48,530 nucleotides of DNA, from contig JALORN010000025.1 of the NCBI GenBank assembly GCA_025458905.1, forward strand, positions 1 through 48,530, given 5' to 3'. This stretch comes from Steroidobacteraceae bacterium. GTDB lineage: Bacteria; Pseudomonadota; Gammaproteobacteria; Steroidobacterales; Steroidobacteraceae. The position numbers and the translations under genes are program-made. The notes below the pieces were generated by a model. The model was not told where the DNA came from, searched no databases, and saw only the letters and a program-made list of their open reading frames with translations. Position 1 is the stretch's first letter, and every line of letters starts with the position of its first letter. This document shows, in pieces, positions 41,451 through 48,530 of the stretch.

Positions 41451-42943
41451 ACGATGCCCGCCAGCTTCTTCGCGATCGCCGCGACCGCGGCCGGGTCGGC
41501 CTTGGACACCTCGGGATACTCGGTGAAGCGCTCGGGGATCTTGATGGTCGCGTCGATGCCCATCTGCTCGGAGCGGAACGCGCCGAACTGCGCGGATTTC
41601 TCGCAGGAGGGGTCGAGCACCATCGGCGGGCCCGAGTGGTTCACGAGCGAGTCCTTGACCGGCTGCCAGCGCGTCATGATCGCCCACTCGACGCTGTCCA
41701 TGTCGTAGGGGTCGACGTCCGGGCCGACGACCACCACGAGCTTGGCGGTGCGGCCCCAGCGGCCGGCCGAGCCCCAGACGGCGTGGATCACGTACTTGCC
41801 GAACTCGTTGTGCGGCTTCTGCGCGCCGTCGACCGACAGCTGCACCACGTAGCACATGTTCGGCGTGACCGCGACGTCGTGCACCTCGGGGATCTTGCGG
41901 CGCAGGTCGGCGAGCACCTCGGCCTCGACCGGCAGCAGGCCGATGTAGTTGTGGTCGAACGGCGGCACCATCTCCATGGTGGCGTGCCACATCGGGTTGC
42001 GGCGGTGAGTGATGCACTTGACGCGTACCATCGGGAACACCTGCACGCGGTCGTAGTAGCCGACCGGGTTCGAGTGCCAGCCGATCGCCTCCGTCTCCTC
42101 GAAGATCACCTCGCCCTCGAGCACCCACTCGGCCGTCGCCGGCACCTGCAGGTCGACGGTCTCGCACTGCACCATCTCGAGCGCCTCGCCGCGCAGGCCG
42201 CCGGCGAGCGCGGCCTCGTCGGCACCGTAGGCGCAGCCGGTGGCCGCGGCGAGGTGCACCGCTGGCTCGCAGACGCCGGCGATCGCGACCTCGAGGTGCT
42301 TGTTCATCAGCGAGGCCTTGAAGGTGTGCCGGCCGATGTCGGAAAAAGGCGGGTTCCACCAGTAGAAGGCCGCGAGGTCGCGCTTGGCGCGCTCCGGCGC
42401 GTAGCTGCCGCCGAGCGGGTGCGTCGCATCGAGGAACTGGGTGAAGCGGTACCAGCCGGCATTGCGGCCGCCGTTCTCCGGGTCCTTGGAGAAGGTGATC
42501 GCGTTGGTGATGTAGGCCGGGCCTTCCTTGCCGAACCAGACGTGCGGCAGCTGCTTGTCGAGCGAGATGTTCTCGGCGCCCTTGATCACGACCTCCTTGC
42601 AGGGGGCCTGGGCGCGGTCGACGAGCTTCGGCGGGATCCAGCGCGCCGGGTCGCCGAGCACCGCGGCATGGTGCAGCTTGGCCTCGCGCCAGTTGCGGAA
42701 GCCGATGGTCATGGCGGTGCGCTCGCGCGTGCCGAAGGGGTTGAAGATGATCGGCACGCCCTCGGTGTTGTAGCCGGAGACGTTGTTGAGGATCAGCGCG
42801 GGGCCGTCCTTGCTGCAGACGTAGTTCATCAGCGACTGCAGCTCGTTGGTGCCGCGGCGACCGTCGATCGGCACGTCGACGTGCTTCAGCTGGCCTTCCT
42901 TCTCGAGCATCGCCAGGAAGGCGCGCATGTCCCTGTAAGCCAT
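41447..42943 (-). CDS. UbiD-family (prenylated-FMN) decarboxylase
   Basis: The 498-residue product fits the UbiD/FDC family over its full length: the start MAYRDMRAFLAMLEKEGQL, GPALILNNVSGYN, VWFGKEGPAYITNAITFSKD, RNAGWYRFTQF, the AEWVLEGEVIFEE segment (Glu-rich catalytic region) and DVDPYDMDSVEWAIMTRWQP. These enzymes use prenylated FMN to add or remove carboxyl groups on aromatic or alpha,beta-unsaturated acids. The partner prenyltransferase UbiX is not in this window. It is divergent from the SDR gene and coupled to the methyltransferase. Substrate unknown; an aromatic acid is likely. Confidence 0.92.
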   Translation of the reverse strand: MAYRDMRAFLAMLEKEGQLKHVDVPIDGRRGTNELQSLMNYVCSKDGPALILNNVSGYNTEGVPIIFNPFGTRERTAMTIGFRNWREAKLHHAAVLGDPARWIPPKLVDRAQAPCKEVVIKGAENISLDKQLPHVWFGKEGPAYITNAITFSKDPENGGRNAGWYRFTQFLDATHPLGGSYAPERAKRDLAAFYWWNPPFSDIGRHTFKASLMNKHLEVAIAGVCEPAVHLAAATGCAYGADEAALAGGLRGEALEMVQCETVDLQVPATAEWVLEGEVIFEETEAIGWHSNPVGYYDRVQVFPMVRVKCITHRRNPMWHATMEMVPPFDHNYIGLLPVEAEVLADLRRKIPEVHDVAVTPNMCYVVQLSVDGAQKPHNEFGKYVIHAVWGSAGRWGRTAKLVVVVGPDVDPYDMDSVEWAIMTRWQPVKDSLVNHSGPPMVLDPSCEKSAQFGAFRSEQMGIDATIKIPERFTEYPEVSKADPAAVAAIAKKLAGIV

Positions 42944-43139
42944 CTAGTCACCCCGCAGTGATCGGTGCGCCAGCGTAACCGCCGTCCCGGGTCGAGGCCA
43001 GTGGGGGCGGTCCGCGAGGCGGAACGTGACCTTAGCTTGGTCGGGTCCACGCTCCCCCTCGCCGAGCGCGGACGGGAAGGGTCATCATCCACGGCACGGC
43101 GGTCCGATCCGGCCTGCCGCACCGCACCGGAGAATCGTG

Positions 43140-43970
43140 ATGACCCCTGCCCAACCCGTGTCCTCCCGCAAGGTCGCGATCATCACCGGCTCGGCGACCG
43201 GCGTCGGCGCCGCCGCCGCGATCATGCTGGCGCAGCGCGGCTGCAACGTGGTGATCAACTACACGCGCAGCAAGGCCGAGGCCGAGGAGACGGCGCGCAC
43301 CTGCGAGTCGCACGGCGCCGAGACCATCGTGTTCCAGGGCGACGTGGCCGAGGAGGCGGCCTGCCAGGGCATGGCGAAGGCGGCGGTCGACAAGTGGGGC
43401 CGCATCGACTACCTGGTCAACAACGCCGCCAAGACGAAGTTCAACCCGTACGAAAACCTCGACGGCCTGACGGCCGACGACTTCCTCGCGATCTACAAGG
43501 TCAACGTCGCGGGCGCCTACCAGATGGTGCGTGCAGTCGTGCCGCACATGCGCCGGCAGGGCAAGGGCTCGATCGTCAACAACTCCTCGATCGGCGGCGT
43601 CACCGGCATCGCCTCCTCGATGGCCTACGCGGCCAGCAAGGCGGCACTCAACATGCTGACGCAGTCGCTGTCGCTGGTGCTCGGCCCCGAGATCCGCATC
43701 AACGCGATCGCGCCGGGCGCGATCCAGACGCGCTGGCTGCAGGGCGGCATGACTCCCGAGCAGTTCCAGCAGTTCCTGGTGATGGCGGCCGACATGGTGC
43801 CGCTCAAGATGGTGCCGACGGCCGAGCAGGTGGCCGAGGCGCTGGTGTGGTTCCTGGAGGGCGCGAGCGCGGTCACCGGCGAGGTGCTGATGGTCGACGC
43901 CGGCCTGCACAGCGGCCGTCTGCCGCCGTCCTCGAGCAGCAAGGCCACGTGGGAAGACGCCAGGAAGTAG
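43140..43970 (+). CDS. Short-chain dehydrogenase/reductase
   Basis: The 276-residue product is a classical SDR: TGSATGVG (residues 17-24, the TGxxxGxG loop), NNAA at about 94-97, catalytic Ser (INNSS region, about 149-150), Y163 and K167 in AYAASKAAL, and an IAPGAIQT turn. The residue after the second strand (NYTRSK) suggests NADP preference. Substrate unknown. The ATG at 43140 follows a GGAG site. It is divergent from the UbiD-type gene and 16 bases ahead of the Tat-exported propeller protein. Confidence 0.9.
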   Translation: MTPAQPVSSRKVAIITGSATGVGAAAAIMLAQRGCNVVINYTRSKAEAEETARTCESHGAETIVFQGDVAEEAACQGMAKAAVDKWGRIDYLVNNAAKTKFNPYENLDGLTADDFLAIYKVNVAGAYQMVRAVVPHMRRQGKGSIVNNSSIGGVTGIASSMAYAASKAALNMLTQSLSLVLGPEIRINAIAPGAIQTRWLQGGMTPEQFQQFLVMAADMVPLKMVPTAEQVAEALVWFLEGASAVTGEVLMVDAGLHSGRLPPSSSSKATWEDARK

Positions 43971-43986
43971 CGGAGGGGCCACCGCC

Positions 43987-45027
43987 ATGGCCGACCGGAT
44001 CTCGCGCAGAAGACTGGTGGGCACGCTCGCCGCGCTGCCGCTCGCCGGCGCCACGGGCAAGGGGCTCGCCCAGGCCACCGCGGCACCTGCCGCGCGCCCG
44101 CAGGACGCGGGGCGGGTCGTGCCGTTCGCCGCCGGCGACGTCGTCGTGGGGTGCACGCTGCTGGACGACCCGAAGGACGACCACCGGGGCCGTGGCCGGC
44201 TGCTGCACTACGACGGCGAGCTGCAGCTGAAGAACACGCTCTGGCTCGACGACACCACGCACATCGTCCAGGGCACGCGCTTCGGTCCCGACGGCACGCT
44301 GTGGGCGTTCGACACCTTCGCCTACAAGATCGTGCGCTTCGCCCGCGACGGGCGCCGGCTGCCGAACTTCGCCGGCGCGCCGGCGCGCAGCTTCGCGAAC
44401 GTCGTGTTCGCGCCCGACGGGCGCTTCTTCATGGGCGAGAACTACGTCGGCGAGAAGTCGCGGGTGCCGCTGCGCACCACCCTCCCCTTCATGCCGGGCA
44501 CGAGGCGGCTCGGCGACGGGCACCTGTTCGAGTTCTCGCCCCAGGCCAAGCTGCTGCGCGAGCACGCGACGCGCGTGCACGGCGGCATGGGGGGCTTCCA
44601 GGCCCTGACCTCGGCGGCACTCGTGCCACCGGATGCGCGGCGCATCGTCTACACCTCGGAGTCCGGACCGAAGATCTTCCAGTACGACCTGGTCGAGCGG
44701 CGCCAGCTCCCGGAGCTCGCGTCCTTCGACGAGAAGTCCGGCAAGCTGTTCTTCGACGTCGCCTTCGACCGCGAGGGCCGGCTGCTGGTCGTGAACGGGC
44801 GCGGCGTCGAGGCCTACGACCTGCAGGGCAAGGCGTTGCGCAGCTGGACGCTGCCGGGCTTCGGCTGGGCGTCGATGTCGCCGCCCGCGCGCGGCGCGCA
44901 CGTTTTCGTCACGAATTTCTTCACCGGCGAGCTCGCCAAGCTCGACCTCGCGTCGGGCCAGGTGCTGGCCAAGGCCGATACGGGAGTGCGGCGCTCGCTG
45001 TCGGGTGCCGCGGAGTTCACTGGATGA
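43987..45027 (+). CDS. Tat-exported SMP-30/NHL-like beta-propeller protein
   Basis: The 346-residue product has a twin-arginine signal (SRRRLVGTLAALPLAGA) and repeated propeller strands (TRFGPDGTLWAFDTF, VVFAPDGRFFMGENYV, VAFDREGRLLVVNGRGVEAYD, GELAKLDLASGQVLAK). This resembles the gluconolactonase/SMP-30 and NHL groups, so lactone hydrolysis or ligand binding in the periplasm is possible. A GGAGGGG site precedes the ATG. The stop overlaps the next start (ATGA), coupling it to the flavoenzyme. Confidence 0.78.
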   Translation: MADRISRRRLVGTLAALPLAGATGKGLAQATAAPAARPQDAGRVVPFAAGDVVVGCTLLDDPKDDHRGRGRLLHYDGELQLKNTLWLDDTTHIVQGTRFGPDGTLWAFDTFAYKIVRFARDGRRLPNFAGAPARSFANVVFAPDGRFFMGENYVGEKSRVPLRTTLPFMPGTRRLGDGHLFEFSPQAKLLREHATRVHGGMGGFQALTSAALVPPDARRIVYTSESGPKIFQYDLVERRQLPELASFDEKSGKLFFDVAFDREGRLLVVNGRGVEAYDLQGKALRSWTLPGFGWASMSPPARGAHVFVTNFFTGELAKLDLASGQVLAKADTGVRRSLSGAAEFTG

Positions 45028-46481
45028 CCGACGTCACGCGAAGACTCACCCGCCGCCGGCTGCTCGGCCGTGCCGCAGCCTCGGTCGCGACGCTCGCTGC
45101 GGCGCACGCCGCGCGGGCGGCCGACCCGGCGGCGCCGACGCTGGCACCCCCGCTCGATGCCGACGTGATCGTGATCGGCGCGGGCCTGTCGGGCCTGCAC
45201 GCGGCCCAGTTGCTCGAGGATGCGGGCCTGCTGGTCACCGTGCTCGAGGCCGACTCGCGCGTCGGCGGGCGCGTGCGCACGCTGCTCGACCTGCCGGAGC
45301 GGCCCGAGGCGGGCGGCTCGGAGGTCGGCGCCTACTACGCGCGGATCCTCGAGCAGATCCGGCGCTTCGGCCTGCAGACGCGTCGCCTGGAGTTCGGCGC
45401 GCTCGACTTCGCGCTGCACGTCGACGGCCGGCTGCTGCGCGGCAAGGACTGGGCCGACAGCCCGCTGAACACGATCCAGGGCCCGGCGCGGCGCGCCAAT
45501 CCCGCGTTCATCGACCAGGCCTTCCTGCCGAAGGACACCGGCCTCGCCGAACTCGACAGCTGGCTCACCGGCGCGCGCGGCACGCCCGACCCGTCGCTGG
45601 CGCAGAAGTACCGCGAGCTCGGCGCCGACGCGCAGGCGCTGCGCTACCTGCAGCTCGCCGCGCAGGGTGACGACCTCGCGCAGGAGTCCTGGTTCTGGAA
45701 CCTGCGCAAGAAGAAGGCGAGCGACTGGGGCCGCCAGTCCACCGGCGGGGCGTTCATGCAGGTGGTCGGGGGCATGAGCCAGCTGCCGATCGCGATGGCG
45801 GCGGCGCTGCAGCGTCCGCCGGTGCTCGGCGCGGTGGTGACGGCGATCGAGAGCAAGGGCGACGACGGCGTGGTGGTGCACACGCGCGGCGGCCGCCGCT
45901 GGCGGGCGCGCTTCGCGGTCTGCACCCTGCCGCTGACGGTGCTGCGCACCGTACGCATCACGCCGGCCCTGCCGCCGCTGCAGGCGGAGGCGGTAGCGAA
46001 GATCCCCTACGGCCAGGGCACCAGCACGTTCCTGCGCATCCGCGAACCGTTCTGGGAGGTCGATGGTCTCGGCTCCTCGCTGTGGTCCGACGCCGGTGCG
46101 GGCAAGGCCTATGACTGGTCGACGCCGAGCGGTCGCTACGTCTGGTCGTTCCTCTCCGGCGTCACCAACCAGCCGGTGCGCCGCCTCGACGACGCGGCGA
46201 CGATGCGCCATGCCCTGAAGGTGCTGGTCGCGGCCCGCCCGAGCATGCGCGGCCGGGTGGAGCCGATCGGCGTGATGAACTGGAGCCGCCATCCCTGGTC
46301 GCGCGGCACCTTCGCCTATCGCGCACCCGGCCAGATCGCGCGCTACGGCAACGTCGTGGCGGAGCCGCACGGCAACCTGCACTTCGCCGGCGAGCACACT
46401 GCGGCGCTGCTGCAGGGCATGGAAGGCGCGATGGAGTCGGGCGAGCGCGCGGCGCTCGAGGTGCTGGCGCGCCAGGGCTGA
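45024..46481 (+). CDS. Tat-exported flavin amine oxidase-like protein
   Basis: The 485-residue product has a twin-arginine signal (TRRRLLGRAAASVATLAAA) and an FAD-binding amine oxidase fold: DVIVIGAGLSGLHAAQLLE (dinucleotide loop at residues 52-57), VLEADSRVGGRVRT, the AFMQVVGGMSQLPIAMAAAL segment and the C-terminal FAGEHTAALLQGMEGAMESG that closes around FAD. It would oxidise an amine or a related C-H group to give hydrogen peroxide; the substrate is unknown. ATGA coupling to the upstream propeller gene suggests the two periplasmic proteins work together. Confidence 0.9.
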   Translation: MTDVTRRLTRRRLLGRAAASVATLAAAHAARAADPAAPTLAPPLDADVIVIGAGLSGLHAAQLLEDAGLLVTVLEADSRVGGRVRTLLDLPERPEAGGSEVGAYYARILEQIRRFGLQTRRLEFGALDFALHVDGRLLRGKDWADSPLNTIQGPARRANPAFIDQAFLPKDTGLAELDSWLTGARGTPDPSLAQKYRELGADAQALRYLQLAAQGDDLAQESWFWNLRKKKASDWGRQSTGGAFMQVVGGMSQLPIAMAAALQRPPVLGAVVTAIESKGDDGVVVHTRGGRRWRARFAVCTLPLTVLRTVRITPALPPLQAEAVAKIPYGQGTSTFLRIREPFWEVDGLGSSLWSDAGAGKAYDWSTPSGRYVWSFLSGVTNQPVRRLDDAATMRHALKVLVAARPSMRGRVEPIGVMNWSRHPWSRGTFAYRAPGQIARYGNVVAEPHGNLHFAGEHTAALLQGMEGAMESGERAALEVLARQG

Positions 46482-46517
46482 GCGTGGTGCGGCCCGCCGC
46501 CCCGACGCGCAACTGTC

Positions 46518-48530
46518 TCAGCGCGCCGCGACCGCGCCGGCGGGCAGCCCCGCGAGCAGCAGGTTCGGCAGCACGGCATCGTCCCAGTCGGGACGATTGA
46601 CCGCACCGGTGCGCACGATCACCAGGCGCCGCGACGGCACCACGTAGACACGGTGCCCGCCGCCGCCATCGAAGAACACCACGTCGCCGGCGAGGTAGGG
46701 CGCGGAGTGCGTGATCGCGGCACTGGTGTTGCGGTTGTAGCGGCGCTTGCCGCCCGGCGGCGAGCCGAGCCAGGCCTGGTAGCCGTAGTTCGGGTTGGTC
46801 GGCGAGGGCGTGGTCATCGCGTCGATCCACGACGCCGGCAGGATCTCGCGGCCCTCGAAGCGGCCGCGGCCGGCGAGCATCACGCCGACGCGCAGCCAGT
46901 CGCGCGGCCGGGCGACGAAATACGAGAAGGCGCGCGGCGTCCCCCCGGGTCGATCGAGCCACAGCGTCGCGTCCTTCGCACCGAGCGGCTGCCACAGGCG
47001 CGCCGACACGTAGTCGGCGTAGCGTCGCCCGGTGGCACGCTCGAGCACCGCGAGCAGCAGCTGCGTGTTGGTGCTGTTGTAGTTGAAGAGCGCGCCCGGC
47101 ACCTGCTCCATCGGGTAGTCGTCGAGCACGTGACGCTCGAGGCTGCCGCCGAGGAAGGTGCGCAGGCCGAGCGCGCGCGGGCTCTGGCGGAAGGCGTAGT
47201 TGAAGCGCTCGTGGTGCAGGCCGCTGTTCATCTGCAGCAGCTGGCGGATCGTGATCGCCTCCCTGGCGGTGCCGCGCCACTCGGCGAGGTAGCGGGCCGC
47301 CGCCTCGTCGACCGAGCCGATCGCGCCGTCGGCGACGGCGGCGCCGACCGCGAGTGCCAGCATCGACTTCGCCATCGAGTAGGTCTCTGAGACGTCGTCG
47401 GGACCGCGCCCCTGCCAGTACTGCTCCAGCTCGACCGCACCGTCGTGCCAGACGAGCAGCGACAGCGACTGCATCTTCCCGGCATAGGCGAGCGCGTCCG
47501 CGATCGCCTGCGGCGCAAGGCGCCGCGCAGGCTCCGGACGGACGGGCAGCTCGGACGCGAACCCGCCGCGCACGGTCTCGCGCACGTCGAGCCAGCGCGG
47601 CAGCGTGGCCGGGGTCTGGCCCTGGATGCTCACCCAGCGGCGCCAGAAGCGCGCCTCCGCGGCGATGCGCCCGGCGAGGGTCATCGCCGTCGCGGGCGCC
47701 GCGCCGGGGGCCGGGCGCGGCGGCGCCGCGGTCGATGCACCGGCGCCGAGCGCGCGCAGGACCAGGTTCGGCAGCTTCGCGTTGTCCCACTCGGGACGGC
47801 CGCGCGCGGGGCGCAGGCCGGTGCGCACGATCACGAGCTGCTGCGACGGGACGACGTACACCAGCTGGCCGTTCATGCCGTCGAAGAGGTAGAGGTCGTC
47901 GGCGAGGTAGGGCTCGGAGTGGAACACGCCCGGGCGCGGCACGGCGTTCGCAGGCGAATCGGGCCGGTGGAAGAGGCGTCGCTGCGCGTAGGGCTGGCCG
48001 AGCCATACCATCAGCCCGAAGTGGGGGTTGTTGGGCGAAGGCCGGCGCATCTCGGTCGTCCACCACGGCGGCAGCACCTGGCGCCCGGCCGCGCGGCCGT
48101 CGGCGAGCGCGAGCAGGCCGATGCGCAGCCAGGCCTCGGGCGGCAGCATCACGCAGCAGCCGCCATGTGGCATGCCGCCGGGCCGGTTGATCCAGATCCG
48201 CCCGCCCGGCGCGCGGAGCGGCTTCAGGATCGCCTCGTCGAGGTACTGCGCATAGCGCCGGCCGGTCGCGCGCTCGATCAGGTGCGGCATCACGTCGGCG
48301 GTGATGTCGCTGTAGTCGTAGGCGCTGCCGGGCTCGAACTCGAGCGGCACCTCCTCGAGCAGCACGCGGTCCCAGTGCGGGTCGAGGTAGCGACGCGAGG
48401 CGACGCTGCCCGGCCCGCCCTGGCGGAACCACATCAGGCCGCTCGACATCTGCAGCACGTGGCGGATCGTGATCGCCTGCTTCGGCGTGCCGCGCCACTC
48501 GGTGACGTACTTCGCGACCGGGTCGTCGAG
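46518..48530 (-). CDS. Tandem-duplicated serine beta-lactamase-like protein, 5' end outside window
   Basis: The frame is open to the window edge; 670 residues are visible and the true start lies beyond base 48530. It holds two copies of a class C beta-lactamase-like unit. The C-terminal copy has SMAKSM (SxxK), a tyrosine motif in FNYNSTN and the VYVVPSRRLVIVRTG strand with HRV before it. The N-terminal copy repeats the same text (TEWRGTPKQAITIRHVLQMS against AEWRGTAREAITIRQLLQMN; YDYSD at the Tyr site; LVYVVPSQQLVIVRTG), but its SxxK is beyond the window. Relatives are esterases, DD-peptidases or peptidases. It converges on the amine oxidase gene. Confidence 0.85.
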   Translation of the reverse strand, partial: LDDPVAKYVTEWRGTPKQAITIRHVLQMSSGLMWFRQGGPGSVASRRYLDPHWDRVLLEEVPLEFEPGSAYDYSDITADVMPHLIERATGRRYAQYLDEAILKPLRAPGGRIWINRPGGMPHGGCCVMLPPEAWLRIGLLALADGRAAGRQVLPPWWTTEMRRPSPNNPHFGLMVWLGQPYAQRRLFHRPDSPANAVPRPGVFHSEPYLADDLYLFDGMNGQLVYVVPSQQLVIVRTGLRPARGRPEWDNAKLPNLVLRALGAGASTAAPPRPAPGAAPATAMTLAGRIAAEARFWRRWVSIQGQTPATLPRWLDVRETVRGGFASELPVRPEPARRLAPQAIADALAYAGKMQSLSLLVWHDGAVELEQYWQGRGPDDVSETYSMAKSMLALAVGAAVADGAIGSVDEAAARYLAEWRGTAREAITIRQLLQMNSGLHHERFNYAFRQSPRALGLRTFLGGSLERHVLDDYPMEQVPGALFNYNSTNTQLLLAVLERATGRRYADYVSARLWQPLGAKDATLWLDRPGGTPRAFSYFVARPRDWLRVGVMLAGRGRFEGREILPASWIDAMTTPSPTNPNYGYQAWLGSPPGGKRRYNRNTSAAITHSAPYLAGDVVFFDGGGGHRVYVVPSRRLVIVRTGAVNRPDWDDAVLPNLLLAGLPAGAVAAR

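Overview
The window is a G+C-rich bacterial chromosome fragment (by eye near 70 percent), densely packed on both strands with frequent 4-base start/stop overlaps. Gene content (RluE, an MHS-type transporter, Tat-exported oxidoreductases, Rieske oxygenase, UbiD-type decarboxylase, KaiC-like ATPase) suggests an environmental proteobacterium, probably gammaproteobacterial. That placement is inference from gene families; no rRNA or tRNA gene is visible.

Region 1 (1-2.8 kb) is the decaying end of an integron cassette array. Nearly identical 84-bp attC sites, with GCCTAAC...GTTAGGC core sites and an unpaired G in one arm, separate promoterless plus-strand genes: a Sel1-repeat protein, a protein of unknown function, a GNAT acetyltransferase and a small membrane protein. 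The sites lose their ends from left to right. No integrase is in the window.

Region 2 (2.8-23.2 kb) is mostly housekeeping and accessory genes: DUF805, SRPBCC, an NAD(P)-binding protein, a zinc-peptidase-like exported protein, RluE with a B12-type radical SAM protein, an MHS transporter, a phytase-like beta-propeller, a RibD-like reductase, an alpha/beta-fold protein lacking its nucleophile, a multi-sensor histidine kinase, a quinone oxidoreductase, an ECHDC3-like crotonase, and YkgJ and GFA proteins. Region 3 (23.3-25.4 kb) is an isolated EF-G gene with a switch I insertion.

Region 4 (25.9-33.8 kb) runs on the plus strand and looks like a metabolic cluster: DUF1615 lipoprotein, amphi-Trp protein, DUF6134 protein, two overlapping metallo-beta-lactamase-fold paralogs with reciprocally damaged flavodiiron-type metal sites, an alpha/beta-fold protein with GHHTG in place of GxSxG, a VanA-type Rieske oxygenase, a small membrane protein, a GST and a conserved unknown. 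Rieske plus GST suggests breakdown of an aromatic or polycyclic compound; the substrate cannot be read from sequence.

Region 5 (34-40.4 kb) holds an AlkC-like pseudogene and a signalling island: a minus-strand KaiC-like ATPase and hybrid histidine kinase coupled by a GTGA overlap, converging on a plus-strand GAF histidine kinase whose ATP-binding domain looks degenerate.

Region 6 (40.8-48.5 kb) has a UbiD-family decarboxylase translationally coupled to a methyltransferase, divergent from an SDR, a Tat-exported beta-propeller protein and a Tat-exported flavin amine oxidase-like protein. It ends in a tandemly duplicated serine beta-lactamase-like protein cut by the window edge.

The most novel-looking items are the reciprocal MBL pair with the His-nucleophile alpha/beta-fold protein beside a Rieske oxygenase, the integron array, and the KaiC/kinase island.
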